The notes beneath the pieces are model-generated. The model made no database searches. It was not told the origin of the DNA and saw nothing but the letters and a program-made list of their open reading frames with translations. Below, in pieces: positions 1 to 10,150 of a stretch of DNA of 64,000 bases. Positions within the stretch are counted from its first letter, which is position 1, and the number at the start of each line of letters is the position of its first letter. Location: the NCBI GenBank assembly GCA_018609935.1, contig JAHENH010000076.1:7109-71108 (forward strand), written 5' to 3'. A program made the position numbers and the translations under genes. Source of the stretch: Halobacteriales archaeon (GTDB lineage: Archaea; Halobacteriota; Halobacteria; Halorutilales; JAHENH01).

Positions 1-174
1 AGAACCAAGTGTTGATTTCCCACATCCTGATTCTCCAACCAGACCTAAAGTTTCACCCTTCTTGACATCAAATGTAACATCATCTACAGCATGAACTTTT
101 TTATCTTTATTACTGGTGAAAATTCCTTTATCTGTCCAATAATATTTCTTTAGATTTTTTACGGAAACTAGCAT
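1..174 (-). CDS. dppF: Oligopeptide/dipeptide ABC transporter ATPase, DppF/OppF type (partial)
   Basis: Only the first 58 codons lie in the window; the gene runs off the left edge. The start is the ATG at 172-174. The visible residues are a typical ABC ATPase N-terminus: a beta strand, the VHAVDDVTF segment, then Walker [10 protein letters not shown]. It is the last visible gene of a five-gene minus-strand peptide-import operon and follows the sister ATPase gene by six bases. By family knowledge, DppF and DppD form the cytoplasmic ATPase pair that powers the DppBC channel. Assignment to DppF rather than DppD rests on gene order and the GCGKS loop. Confidence 0.85.
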   Translation of the reverse strand, partial: MLVSVKNLKKYYWTDKGIFTSNKDKKVHAVDDVTFDVKKGETLGLVGESGCGKSTLGS

Positions 175-180
175 AAAAAA

Positions 181-1161
181 TCACTTTTCATCTAGTATAG
201 ACGGATCATATCCATCGTTATAGTGTATACATGAAACTTCATCTTCTCTATAAGAAACTAGTTTTGGTTGGTTCCCTTTTTTACATTCATCTATTGTATA
301 GTTACATCTTGGATGGAAACGACAACCATTTGGAGGATCTAATGGACTAGGTGATTGTCCAGCTATACCTCCATTTTTCTCTCTTCCAGGAGTACAACTA
401 AACAATGCCTTTGTGTATGGATGAAGTGGCATATCAAAAATATTTTTTATGTCTGCTTTCTCCATTATTTTTCCTGCATACAAAACTATTAGTCTATCAG
501 CTAAACTGGTTGCTACACTTAAATCATGGGTAACCAGCAAAACACTCATATCAAAGTCATTTTGTATATCTTTTATTAGTGATAATATCTGTGACTGTAT
601 AGTAACGTCTAGTCCTGTTGTAGGCTCATCTGCTATTAGTAAATTAGGGTTTGGGGCAAGGGCAATAGCAATCATTACCCGTTGTTTCATACCGCCTGAA
701 AGTTCATGTGGATAATCATTAAAGCGGTTTGTAGGGTTAGGTATTCCAACCTTATCGAGCAGATCTATTGTCTTGTTTTTTGCTTTTTCTTCCGAGAGGT
801 CTCTATGTATTTTTATAGCTTCCTTTATTTGCCATCCAATACTATATACAGGATTTAAAGCTTCATTGGGATCCTGAAATATATATCCTATCTTATTTCC
901 TCTAATATCTTTTAGTTCTTTTCTGGATAAATCCAGTAGATTAGTTCCCTCAAAAAATATTTTTCCAGTGATTTCTATATCTTTCTGGTCTAATAGTCTA
1001 GCTATAGATTCTACAGCTACAGTCTTTCCACTACCTGATTCACCTATTATAGATACGGTTTCACCTCTTTCAACATTAAAGGAGATATCATCAACAGCAT
1101 GTACTATACCTTTATCTGTCTTGAAATTTACAGATAAATTTTTTATAGATAACAGTTTCAT
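181..1161 (-). CDS. dppD: Oligopeptide/dipeptide ABC transporter ATPase, DppD/OppD type
   Basis: This 326-residue protein is a cytoplasmic ATPase that energises peptide import. Visible motifs are Walker A GESGSGKT (residues 40-47), Q-loop QDPNEALNP (about 96-104), the signature LSGGM (154-158) and Walker B LLIADEP (174-180). The C-terminus has the cysteine-containing extension of oligopeptide ATPases (FHPRC, then DEC). Length is normal for the family. The start overlaps the stop of the upstream permease by four bases, which suggests translational coupling. Substrate specificity (dipeptide, oligopeptide or other solute) cannot be read from the sequence. Confidence 0.93.
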   Translation of the reverse strand: MKLLSIKNLSVNFKTDKGIVHAVDDISFNVERGETVSIIGESGSGKTVAVESIARLLDQKDIEITGKIFFEGTNLLDLSRKELKDIRGNKIGYIFQDPNEALNPVYSIGWQIKEAIKIHRDLSEEKAKNKTIDLLDKVGIPNPTNRFNDYPHELSGGMKQRVMIAIALAPNPNLLIADEPTTGLDVTIQSQILSLIKDIQNDFDMSVLLVTHDLSVATSLADRLIVLYAGKIMEKADIKNIFDMPLHPYTKALFSCTPGREKNGGIAGQSPSPLDPPNGCRFHPRCNYTIDECKKGNQPKLVSYREDEVSCIHYNDGYDPSILDEK

Positions 1162-2282
1162 ATTCTATGTCTTGGGTCTAAAGCATCTCTTAGTGCATCA
1201 CCTATAAAATTAAATGCAAGAATTGTTAAAAACAGGAAAATACCAGGTATAGTGGAGATCCACCAAGCACTACCTAGGTCTCCACGACCTGAAGATATAA
1301 CTTGTCCCCACGATGCTACTGTAGGGTCGGAAAGACCTATAAATGCAAGAGCTGCCTCAGATAAAATAAATATAGGTATATTTAGTGTTGCAGCAGTCAT
1401 AATACTGTTTGACACATTTGGTATTATATGTCTCCTTATTATATATAGGTGGCCCGCACCTATTCCTTTTGCTGCATCTATATACGGTTCCTCTCGTCTC
1501 TGTAATGCCTCACTTCTAACTATACGGGCTATACCACCCCAACTTGTAACACCAAAAATAACAATCAATAAAAGTAGATTATGTCCAAACAAATATACAA
1601 GTAAAAGATACAAAAAGAAGGTAGGAAATGTAAGTTGTATATCTACATATCTCATAACCATTTCATCTATATATCCTCCAAAATATGCAGCAGAAGTTCC
1701 AACTAGTGTCGCTATAACTACAGATATAAATGTGGCTGTAATTCCTACCTGCATACTGACATGCATACCAAGTATTATAAGTGCTAATATATCCTTTCCG
1801 TCACCAGTAGTACCAAGAGGATGTTTTAGTGTACCTCTACACAATCCATCTGCTGTCTGTCCTACACATTCTACTGGAACGTAGCTTGGTGTTGAGAAGC
1901 CAAACGGTGGCTGATAAGCCTGGTTTGGTGCAACATCAGGTTGTTCGATAAATAGCCAGCCAGCTATACCGGTAGAAAAAATAAAAACAAGAAACAACAA
2001 CCCCAAAACTGCAGGTTTATTTTTCTTGAACCTATCTATATAATACTTGGTAAGGCTAGGGTTTTGGTATAAAGGAAATAATATATATGATATAGAAAAA
2101 ATTAAAACCAAACCAAAAATCCAGTCTACACCTGATATATATGTCTGTTCTATATAAATGTTATATATAAAAAACAATGTAAAACATATTGATAACCCAA
2201 GAAACAGCAGACTACGTCTTTTTATTCTATACTCGTCGTTTTTTTCCCAGCTTGGATCTTCTAGTTTTCCTATGTCATCCAT
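1158..2282 (-). CDS. dppC: Peptide ABC transporter permease, DppC/OppC type
   Basis: This 374-residue inner-membrane permease has the binding-protein-dependent transport fold. The cytoplasmic EAA loop that docks on the ATPase is visible (EALQRREEPYIDAAKG, about residues 262-277). The N-terminus is longer than in bacterial DppC: an acidic stretch, two extra hydrophobic segments (about 26-70), then the usual first helix near residue 90. Such extensions occur in haloarchaeal homologues. The ATG overlaps the TAA of dppB by one base, and the gene overlaps dppD by four bases, so the three are probably co-translated. Confidence 0.93.
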   Translation of the reverse strand: MDDIGKLEDPSWEKNDEYRIKRRSLLFLGLSICFTLFFIYNIYIEQTYISGVDWIFGLVLIFSISYILFPLYQNPSLTKYYIDRFKKNKPAVLGLLFLVFIFSTGIAGWLFIEQPDVAPNQAYQPPFGFSTPSYVPVECVGQTADGLCRGTLKHPLGTTGDGKDILALIILGMHVSMQVGITATFISVVIATLVGTSAAYFGGYIDEMVMRYVDIQLTFPTFFLYLLLVYLFGHNLLLLIVIFGVTSWGGIARIVRSEALQRREEPYIDAAKGIGAGHLYIIRRHIIPNVSNSIMTAATLNIPIFILSEAALAFIGLSDPTVASWGQVISSGRGDLGSAWWISTIPGIFLFLTILAFNFIGDALRDALDPRHRI

Positions 2283-3256
2283 TATCTATCACTGTAGTCT
2301 ATTCTAGGATCAACTATTGTGTAGGCTATATCCTGTAATAGATTACCAATTATAGCTATAAACGCAGGTATTAATGTTGTCCCTAAGACAAGTGCTGTAT
2401 CGCCATTCTGGATAGCATCAAGGCTTAATCTTCCAAGTCCAGGTATACCAAAAACTATCTCTACAAGATATGAGGTAGTCAGTATTATACCCAGCATATC
2501 TCCAACAAGTATTGTCGATAGAGGAACCAATGTGGGCCTAAATATATGTCTTGTTAGAATCCTCCAACTGCTAGCTCCTTTAGCCTTAGCTGTCTTTACA
2601 AATTCAGCATTAACATATTCCAAAGCATTAGCACGTGCATACCTCATTTCGCTTGCAATTCCAGCAGTAGTAACCACAACTACTGGAGCAATAAGCTGTC
2701 TAACGTTTCCCCACGAAAAAACAGGTAGATCAGGATTAAACAGTATAGGGATCCATCCAAGTATAGAACCAAAAACCAGTATTAGTATTATACCAAACCA
2801 AAAATTTGGTATACTTATACCAAAAAAAGCAATAAAGGTAGCAATATAGTCTGTCTTACTATGCTGTTTTATAGCTGAATACAACCCAAGACCTATACCA
2901 AATACTGTTGATAATAATATGGCTGGTACTCCATACATCAAAGAATATGGATATGCACTAAGTATAGCGTCCACTACAGGCTGTGATCTAGTATCAGACC
3001 AACCCCAATTGCCTGTAGCCATATTTATCATATAGTCAATATATCTATCCCATATAGGCCTGTTAAGTCCTTCTTGGATTCTATAGGCTTGCTGGGTTTG
3101 TTCTGGGCTTAGACCCCTCTGTGCTGCCTGAAACTGCATCTCAACCAACCTAGTATCTGGTGTTATCTCAAGAAGAACAAAAGTAATAGTCAATATAATA
3201 AAAACAGCGAATAGTGTCCAAATTAGACGTCTAGATATATACCATAAAAACCCCAT
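2282..3256 (-). CDS. dppB: Peptide ABC transporter permease, DppB/OppB type
   Basis: This 324-residue integral membrane permease has six predicted hydrophobic segments. The first helix begins near residue 9. The long extracytoplasmic loop (about 30-95) is typical of DppB. The EAA-type docking loop is seen at RANALEYVNAEFVKTAKAKG. It pairs with DppC to form the channel. It lies 11 bases downstream of the binding-protein gene and overlaps dppC by one base. Length and order (A-B-C-D-F) match the standard peptide-import operon. Confidence 0.93.
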   Translation of the reverse strand: MGFLWYISRRLIWTLFAVFIILTITFVLLEITPDTRLVEMQFQAAQRGLSPEQTQQAYRIQEGLNRPIWDRYIDYMINMATGNWGWSDTRSQPVVDAILSAYPYSLMYGVPAILLSTVFGIGLGLYSAIKQHSKTDYIATFIAFFGISIPNFWFGIILILVFGSILGWIPILFNPDLPVFSWGNVRQLIAPVVVVTTAGIASEMRYARANALEYVNAEFVKTAKAKGASSWRILTRHIFRPTLVPLSTILVGDMLGIILTTSYLVEIVFGIPGLGRLSLDAIQNGDTALVLGTTLIPAFIAIIGNLLQDIAYTIVDPRIDYSDR

Positions 3257-3267
3257 ACTCTATATAT

Positions 3268-5160
3268 CTATCTGAAATACCAAGTATTACTATCCCATCC
3301 ATATCCAAATTCTTCCCTTGGTCCCTCTAGTTCATCCTTATATCCTGTTATTGAGACGCCAAGATTGAGAAAGTTAAAGGGTTGTTCTTTACTTATTTCT
3401 CCAAATATTCTACTAAATATCTCTCTACGTTTTTGTTCGTCTGTTTCCGTGGCTGCTGTATTAAAAAGTGCGTTAAAATCAGTATCTGGTTTATAGCCAT
3501 AATAATTTATTCCTCCTTTCTCTATAAAGAATCCGCGTATGGAGGATGGAGTTCTTGGATATGTATTATATATTATACCAGACATAAGATCCCAGGATTC
3601 TTGGCTTAAAGACTTATCTCTTGGACCATTATTATATGTTCCACTACTCCATGGTGGATTATTTCCTCCTTGCCAACTATTTTGGGCATACTTCCTAAGC
3701 AACGTATCGAACTTTACACCAGAAACCTCTACTTTAAAACCTAATTCCTCATATTTCTGTGATATATATTCAGCCATTGTCTCAGTAGTTTCTTGGCTTA
3801 TAGCATATACATACCTCAAAACTACCTGTTCTCCATTTTCATCTATTATTTTATCTCCTTCAAACCTATATGGTGTATCTTCTAGTGCTTTAGATAAATT
3901 CGACCTCGCTTTTTCAATTCCTAGGTTTTCATCTACACCAAATTTTTCAACTTTTTCGTCACTATACCATCTAGACCATTCTGGCTGGAATGTATGAGCT
4001 GTACTAGCGTATCCTCGAAGAATATTATCTACTATTGTTTTTTTATCTATTAGATATCCGAGAGCTCTTCTTACTTCTTTTTTCCTGAATGCTCTATAGA
4101 AATTGCCGTTTGCCCTCATATTGTATATCAATAGTGTTATATATGGCTGTGGAGCAATATTTACATAGACATTTTCTAATGTCTTAAACTGTTGTACTTT
4201 GTTTTCAGGTATTCCACAAGTAGTTATCTCATCATTTCTTAAAGATAAAAGCCTTGTACTCTGTTCGGGTATAACTTTATATATAGCCTCCTCAAAATAA
4301 GGAGCTCTACTCCACTTTTCACTTAATCCGTCTGTTTCTTTAAGATAATAATCATTGTTCCTGGATGCTACAAATTCTGCTTCACGACTCCATTCTTCAA
4401 AGTTATAGGGTCCAAGATTTCCAGAATATGCTAGAGTCTGTACTTCCTGGTCTCTTTGAAGTCCTTCTAGATCATTTGTATCTCGATATCTCTGTATTAT
4501 TTCTTTTGGCATACAGTATTGTCCCCACATTATAGGTCGAAGAGGGAAGCTTGGATCTACTTCAGGAAGCTGTATTTCAAAAGAAAGCCTTCCAGTCTTT
4601 TCTACGGGTATCCACTCACCATTTCGTCTCCAATCTCCTTGGTTTGAATATCCAGCCCAATTATCCTCTGCTTGAAAGACTTCCTCTATCATATACATCC
4701 AATCTTCAGCAGTCATATCACCATATCCTCCCCCCCACTCTAAGTTATCCCTCAAAGAAACCGTATATACTCTATCATCATCTGTATCGATGTCAGCCCA
4801 AAGAGGGAAGACTTCCTGGCTTGTAGTTATTGCATAAGCACCATCTAGAGTTAGGCCTATACGGTTTGAGCTGGACTGATCAGAAATCCTTAAAAAATTT
4901 AAAGATTCGGCATCGGTAGGAGAACCAACAATATAGTTTCCATCTACATCCCTACCACTGTCTCCAGTTGAATTAGATGTATCCGAGGCTGTATTAGATC
5001 CTCCAATACACCCAGATAATATAGAAACACCAGAAACACCTAATATTTTAAGTAGGCCACGTCTATTCGGAAAAAATAACTCTGCATCCTCTAAAGTTTG
5101 TCTCTTGTCACCAAACCCCATACTACTGTTCAATAAGACATTAACCCTTTTAATATCCAC
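3268..5160 (-). CDS. dppA: Extracellular solute-binding protein family 5 (peptide-binding Tat lipoprotein)
   Basis: This 630-residue protein captures peptides outside the cell and delivers them to DppBC. The N-terminus carries a twin-arginine signal (RR at 33-34, then a hydrophobic stretch GLLKILGVSGVSILSG) followed by a lipobox cysteine at residue 51 (SGCIGG). This Tat plus lipid-anchor layout is characteristic of haloarchaea. A Ser/Thr/Asp linker then leads into a family-5 binding domain ending in GYGWDSNTWYF. The n-region before RR is long; the internal ATG at 5119-5121 (Met14) is an equally good or better start. First gene of the operon. Confidence 0.92.
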   Translation of the reverse strand: MDIKRVNVLLNSSMGFGDKRQTLEDAELFFPNRRGLLKILGVSGVSILSGCIGGSNTASDTSNSTGDSGRDVDGNYIVGSPTDAESLNFLRISDQSSSNRIGLTLDGAYAITTSQEVFPLWADIDTDDDRVYTVSLRDNLEWGGGYGDMTAEDWMYMIEEVFQAEDNWAGYSNQGDWRRNGEWIPVEKTGRLSFEIQLPEVDPSFPLRPIMWGQYCMPKEIIQRYRDTNDLEGLQRDQEVQTLAYSGNLGPYNFEEWSREAEFVASRNNDYYLKETDGLSEKWSRAPYFEEAIYKVIPEQSTRLLSLRNDEITTCGIPENKVQQFKTLENVYVNIAPQPYITLLIYNMRANGNFYRAFRKKEVRRALGYLIDKKTIVDNILRGYASTAHTFQPEWSRWYSDEKVEKFGVDENLGIEKARSNLSKALEDTPYRFEGDKIIDENGEQVVLRYVYAISQETTETMAEYISQKYEELGFKVEVSGVKFDTLLRKYAQNSWQGGNNPPWSSGTYNNGPRDKSLSQESWDLMSGIIYNTYPRTPSSIRGFFIEKGGINYYGYKPDTDFNALFNTAATETDEQKRREIFSRIFGEISKEQPFNFLNLGVSITGYKDELEGPREEFGYGWDSNTWYFR

Positions 5161-5298
5161 CTACAAAACAAAAACTCATACAACAATTCCTTACTTTCAG
5201 TAAACAAAGAATGAAAACAGAAAAATACAATATATAACCTCTTGTATATGATAGTTTTTTTCTATATGATTTAACTGTAAAGGAATATATTCTATACC

Positions 5299-6216
5299 AT
5301 GAAGGATGCTAGGTCTATCGCTAGTAGGATATTGAAGTCATATAGTTTCTATATAGTTCTTGGACTGATAGTAGCGTTTGTTTTAGCTCCTATCGCTTGG
5401 AATACTAGCCAGTCTACTGTAGCTGTGGTCCCCCTATCTGGTGGTATAGATGGTAATAATGTAGCAGCGACATCTTCTATGCTACATGAAGCTAGTAATG
5501 ATGCTGATGCCATAGTTATTTTGGTAAATAGTGGAGGTGGTGGTGCTGCATCTAGTGAATCATTGTATCTGGAGACTTCAGCTATCGCGAGAAAAATGCC
5601 AGTTGTCGCTAGTGTTGATTCTACTGCTGCTTCTGGTGCATACCAAGCTATTGTTCCGAGTGACTATATATACGCTAAACCCTCCTCGATTGTTGGTAGT
5701 GTAGGTGTTCTTTCAACCCAACCTATGGATCTTGAACCAAGTGATACATATATAGCTTCTGGCCCAAACAAGTTAAGCCAAAATCAGCGTCACTATAGTT
5801 ATATACTTGAATCTGTAAGACGTGCTTTTGTAGAATCCGTATATCAAAACAGAGGGGATAAGATCGAATTAAGTCGTAGCGAACTTTCTCATGGTAGAAT
5901 ATATTCAGGGCCTCAAGCAGTACAAAATGGAGTAGTAGATGGACTTGGTGGGGTTAATCAAGCGATACGTAAGGCAGCAGACCTTGCAGGTCTTTCAACA
6001 TATAATGTAGAATATAAAGCTCCTAACAGAACTGCAAAATTTCTTTCCAGATCGGCGTTTTTATCAGCAAGAGGTGATAACAAAAAAATGGTTTCATCTA
6101 ACTATTTTGTAGGTAAAACTAAATCAACAAACCTGTTAAAAATAGCTCCACACTTCATACAAAAACAAAAAACAAACCAAAATATAAACCAAGAGGTATA
6201 TAATGGAACAACCTGA
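5299..6216 (+). CDS. S49 family peptidase, SppA-like membrane protease
   Basis: This 305-residue protein has one N-terminal membrane segment (about residues 17-33) and a single S49 domain. SppA-type proteases cut remnant signal peptides and other peptides in the membrane with a Ser-Lys dyad. The expected serine is Ser112 in STAASGAYQ, and the lysine is probably Lys158 in ASGPNK, a spacing similar to bacterial SppA. The conserved glycine-rich IVGSVGV segment follows the serine. The C-terminal 60 residues are lysine/asparagine-rich and unlike the family. The last 14 bases overlap the next gene, so the two probably form one unit. Confidence 0.85.
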   Translation: MKDARSIASRILKSYSFYIVLGLIVAFVLAPIAWNTSQSTVAVVPLSGGIDGNNVAATSSMLHEASNDADAIVILVNSGGGGAASSESLYLETSAIARKMPVVASVDSTAASGAYQAIVPSDYIYAKPSSIVGSVGVLSTQPMDLEPSDTYIASGPNKLSQNQRHYSYILESVRRAFVESVYQNRGDKIELSRSELSHGRIYSGPQAVQNGVVDGLGGVNQAIRKAADLAGLSTYNVEYKAPNRTAKFLSRSAFLSARGDNKKMVSSNYFVGKTKSTNLLKIAPHFIQKQKTNQNINQEVYNGTT

Positions 6217-7192
6217 AATAGCTAAAAGAATAATCTTATTCCTAGGAACAATAGCACTTATTGTATTGATAGTATCCCTGTTTTCTACAATATATACAAT
6301 ACCTACTACTCAAGGACCACAAAAATCTTTTGAACAGAGACATCCAGAATATAACCTATCCAGTCTATCTATAGAACAAATAGAAAAACAAGGAACAATA
6401 ACAAAAACTTCAAGCCTTGAATCTAATACTGTCTTAATAGATAGAGCCCACAGTAACAGATTCCAAAATGAGGACATACAACCATTTATCTCTGCATTAA
6501 TAGAGAACGGCCATGAAATAAGGATATTAAGAGAGGACGATGATATAGGTGAAAGACTCAGTAGATCAGATATATATGTAGTCATAGATCCTACAGATGA
6601 ATATAAAGAAACTGAAACAGATAGCGTTGAACAGTTTGTAGACCAAGGTGGAAGGCTGTTATTAGTTGGGGAACCAAACCGTAAACAGATAAGGATTGAT
6701 CTTCTATCTACAAAAATAATAACACAAAGAAGTGAACTTACAACTATTGGATCCAAGTTTGGCATATCTTTTGGGACAAACTATCTATATAACCTAGAAG
6801 AAAAAGACGGAAACTATCAAAACATAATAGCTAAGACACCTAACACCCTAAACATAGAAGATCTTAATAGAACGGTTATGCATACAGCGACAAAGGTAGA
6901 ATCAAGTTCAGGTACAAAACTGTTAGTAGCAACAGAAGGAACACAGAAATCTGGAACCCACCAAACAGATACATATCCAGTAGCTATTCAAAAAGAAAAT
7001 ATAATCGCATTAGGAGACAAATCAGTATTCTCAGACAATAGATACAATATAGCAGACAATGAAGACCTAATAAGCTATATAATAGATTATATCACAGGAG
7101 ACAAAGTTTCAGGACAAATAAACATAAACACAGACAATCAAAACAATCTAAACAAGCAGAAAGTACGAGAACGATTATTTAATTCAACCTAA
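6203..7192 (+). CDS. DUF4350 domain-containing membrane protein
   Basis: This 329-residue protein has one N-terminal transmembrane helix (about residues 9-31) followed by a soluble domain. The VLIDRAHSN motif and the later VDQGGRLLLVGEP segment fit the DUF4350 fold, which is related to glutamine-amidotransferase-like domains and is common in haloarchaea. The function of DUF4350 is unknown. It overlaps the upstream S49 protease gene by 14 bases, so a joint role at the membrane is plausible (inference). The C-terminal tail is rich in Asn, Gln and Lys, in keeping with A-rich codon choice here. Confidence 0.7.
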   Translation: MEQPEIAKRIILFLGTIALIVLIVSLFSTIYTIPTTQGPQKSFEQRHPEYNLSSLSIEQIEKQGTITKTSSLESNTVLIDRAHSNRFQNEDIQPFISALIENGHEIRILREDDDIGERLSRSDIYVVIDPTDEYKETETDSVEQFVDQGGRLLLVGEPNRKQIRIDLLSTKIITQRSELTTIGSKFGISFGTNYLYNLEEKDGNYQNIIAKTPNTLNIEDLNRTVMHTATKVESSSGTKLLVATEGTQKSGTHQTDTYPVAIQKENIIALGDKSVFSDNRYNIADNEDLISYIIDYITGDKVSGQININTDNQNNLNKQKVRERLFNST

Positions 7193-7366
7193 TTTTTCTC
7201 TCGCTATCTAAAGATAAAATAATACAGTTTCTTTCATTATATCCCATCATATAATAAAGAATATTTAAAATACGGAATTACTTTTAGGATCTTAAGCGGG
7301 TTTATTCATCCATTTTTTATGTTTTTCTGATTTCTGTATTATATGGAGTGTTTTGATTTGTGTGTT

Positions 7367-9991
7367 TTAGTGGACTTCTATTGCTGGTTTTAGTGGTTTT
7401 GCTTTTTTTGCTTTTTTTGTGTTTGTGTTTTCTGGTGTTTTTACTGTTATTTCTCCGTTGAATTCTCTTTCGAAAAGCCATTTTGCATTTTCTAGTGCTT
7501 GTTTTTCTTGTTTCTGTGTTAGTTTGTTATGTAGTGAGTGTCTGTTTTGTTGTAGTTGTTGTGCATATTCTACAGCTTGGTCTCCGTGTTTCTGCATTTC
7601 TTGTTTTGACATTATTTCCCCTATGATGTCGTCTTTTTCTGTGTTTTTTGCTATTTCAAATGCTTTGTATTTCCATTTGGGGGAGATTATTAATTCTATT
7701 TTTTCTATATCTTTTATGTCTGCTACTTCTATTATTTCTCTTATGTCTTGTCTTGTTTGGTCTATTAGTTCTTCTTCAGTCTCATAGTTTTCTGGCGGTC
7801 TATACGTTGGCCAGTCTGCATTTGCCACCATACCACTTTTATCTAGTTCATTCCATAGTTCCTCACATATATGTGGAGCTATTGGATATAAAAGACGTAC
7901 AATAGACGTTAATGTTTGTTTTAGTTTTGCTTTTTCTGGGTTTTTATATTCTATATATGCTTCCAGTGTAGATACAAGATCTTTTATTTCTCTTACAGCA
8001 TCATTAAAACGGAAGTCTTCATAGTTTTGTGTGGTTCTTTCTATTGTAGCATTAAGTTTTTTATCTATGTATGTTTCTACTTGTGTTTTTTCTCCGTATT
8101 CTATATCTTGTTTCGTTATATTCCACAGCCTTTGTAGGAATGTATGGTTGCTTTTAACTCCTTTTTCTTTCCAGTCGAAGTCTCTCTGTGGTAGTGCAGC
8201 ACTCATCATAAATAGACGGGCTGTATCTGCACCATATTCATCCACTATACGTTGAGGTGATACTATGTTTCCTTTACTCTTAGACATTTTTTCTCCCTCT
8301 AATAACACCATACCTTGGGTTAAAAGCTCCTGAAATGGTTCTTTTATTTCTAATAAACCTATATTTTCTAGTACACGTGTGAAAAATCTTGCATATAAAA
8401 GATGCATTACTGCATGCTCTATACCACCTACATATATATCAACTGGCATCCAGTTTTTCTCCTCAAATGGCTTACTTTCTAGTTTTGGAGATATATATCT
8501 TAGAAAATACCATGAAGAATCTACAAAGGTATCCATAGTGTCTGTCTCACGTTTTGCTTGCCCTCCACAGCTTGGACATTCTGTATGGATCCATTCTTGT
8601 ACTTCCTCGAGAGAGTTACCTTCAGAGACAACGTATTCTGGAAGTTCTACAGGAAGATCCTGTTCTGGAACTAAAACTGGACCACAACTCTCACAGTGAA
8701 CTATAGGTATAGGTGTACCCCAATATCGCTGCCTCGATATCAACCAATCCCTAAGTCTATATTGAGGTGTTTTTTCTCCATCTAGATCATCTACCAAGAC
8801 ATCTCTAGCAGCATCACTATCAAGTCCACTATATTCTTCACTATTTATTAATACTCCATCCTCTGTATAGGCTTCATCTTGTATGTCTATACTGTCCGGA
8901 TTTTCTTTAGGTTCTATTACCTGTTTTATCTCTATATTATGTTTTTTTGCAAAATCATGGTCTCTCTGGTCATGTGCTGGAACCGCCATTATTGCTCCAG
9001 TACCCACTTCTTCTACTACAAAGTCAGCTATATATACAGGTATTCTATCATTGTTTGCAGGGTTTATAGCATATAGACCTGTAAACACACCTTTTTTATC
9101 CTCTCTAGGTGCTTTTCTCTCTCTTGATATATCTTCTATAAATTCCTCTACTTCGTTGTTATTTTCTGCAATTTCCTCTGTTATTGGATGTTCTGGAGCG
9201 AGTGCTACAAAAGTAGCACCGAATATAGTGTCAAGACGTGTAGTGAAGACTTCTATATCTCCATATTCCTCTATTTCAAATTTTACTGTGGCACCTTCCT
9301 GTTTTCCAATCCAGTTCTTCTGCATTTCTTTGACACTTGAAGGCCAATCAAGGCCTTCAAGTCCCTCTAATAGATCATCAGCATACTCTGTTATCTTAAA
9401 ATACCATTGGTCTAAGTTACGGTCCTTGACTATGGAGTCACATCTCCAACATTTCCCGTCTTCTACTTGTTCGTTCGCCAGAACTGTCTCACATGATGGA
9501 CACCAATTAACTTCGCCTTCCTTATATTCTACGATCCCCTCATTATAGAACTCTCTAAAAAACCACTGGTTCCATCTATAATATCTAGAATCACATGTAG
9601 TAATTTCTCTAGACCAATCATATCCAAAACCCATAGACTCCATCTGGGTTTTCATATCTTCAATACAGTTATATGTCCATTCTCTTGGGCTTATATCACG
9701 TTCTAATGCAGCATTTTCTGCTGGAAGACCAAAAGCATCCCACCCCATAGGATGTAAAACATCCAAACCCTGCATACGTTTAAATCTAGAATAAGTATCA
9801 GTTAAGGTATAATTTCTAACATGACCCATATGTAGCTTCCCAGAGGGATAAGGAAACATACCTAAGACATATATTTTATCATCCACCACATCTTCAGCAC
9901 TAAACACATCATTTTCCTTCCATTTCTTCTGCCATTTCCTTTCTATCTCCTCAGGACTGTACTCTTCCATGTAGAAAGGATGTATGCTCAA
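7367..9991 (-). CDS. leuS: Leucyl-tRNA synthetase (bacterial-type)
   Basis: This 874-residue class I synthetase charges tRNA-Leu. Near the N-terminus is FPYPSGKLHMGHVRNY with the HIGH-like motif MGH, then PMGWDAFGLPAENAA. A zinc-like knuckle (WCPSC and CWRCD) precedes the CP1 editing domain. The KMSKS loop appears as EKMSKSKGN. PYPSGKLHMGH marks the bacterial form of LeuRS; most archaea carry a different, longer form. Haloarchaea are known to use bacterial-type LeuRS, so this supports the affiliation. The lysine/threonine-rich C-terminus is very AT-biased. The start is the first ATG; the internal ATG at residue 8 is possible. Confidence 0.96.
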   Translation of the reverse strand: MSIHPFYMEEYSPEEIERKWQKKWKENDVFSAEDVVDDKIYVLGMFPYPSGKLHMGHVRNYTLTDTYSRFKRMQGLDVLHPMGWDAFGLPAENAALERDISPREWTYNCIEDMKTQMESMGFGYDWSREITTCDSRYYRWNQWFFREFYNEGIVEYKEGEVNWCPSCETVLANEQVEDGKCWRCDSIVKDRNLDQWYFKITEYADDLLEGLEGLDWPSSVKEMQKNWIGKQEGATVKFEIEEYGDIEVFTTRLDTIFGATFVALAPEHPITEEIAENNNEVEEFIEDISRERKAPREDKKGVFTGLYAINPANNDRIPVYIADFVVEEVGTGAIMAVPAHDQRDHDFAKKHNIEIKQVIEPKENPDSIDIQDEAYTEDGVLINSEEYSGLDSDAARDVLVDDLDGEKTPQYRLRDWLISRQRYWGTPIPIVHCESCGPVLVPEQDLPVELPEYVVSEGNSLEEVQEWIHTECPSCGGQAKRETDTMDTFVDSSWYFLRYISPKLESKPFEEKNWMPVDIYVGGIEHAVMHLLYARFFTRVLENIGLLEIKEPFQELLTQGMVLLEGEKMSKSKGNIVSPQRIVDEYGADTARLFMMSAALPQRDFDWKEKGVKSNHTFLQRLWNITKQDIEYGEKTQVETYIDKKLNATIERTTQNYEDFRFNDAVREIKDLVSTLEAYIEYKNPEKAKLKQTLTSIVRLLYPIAPHICEELWNELDKSGMVANADWPTYRPPENYETEEELIDQTRQDIREIIEVADIKDIEKIELIISPKWKYKAFEIAKNTEKDDIIGEIMSKQEMQKHGDQAVEYAQQLQQNRHSLHNKLTQKQEKQALENAKWLFEREFNGEITVKTPENTNTKKAKKAKPLKPAIEVH

Positions 9992-10150
9992 ACCAAAAAA
10001 TCTACACTTTTTCTATAATAAAAAAAGGAAAACTAATTTAGAGTAACATAGAGAAATTAGGATATAAAACCAACCAAAGAATAGAGTAAGACAAAAAAAA
10101 TATAGAAGTATTTCGAAACTCTTCTTTTTTTCCGTTTTTTATCTCTGGTT

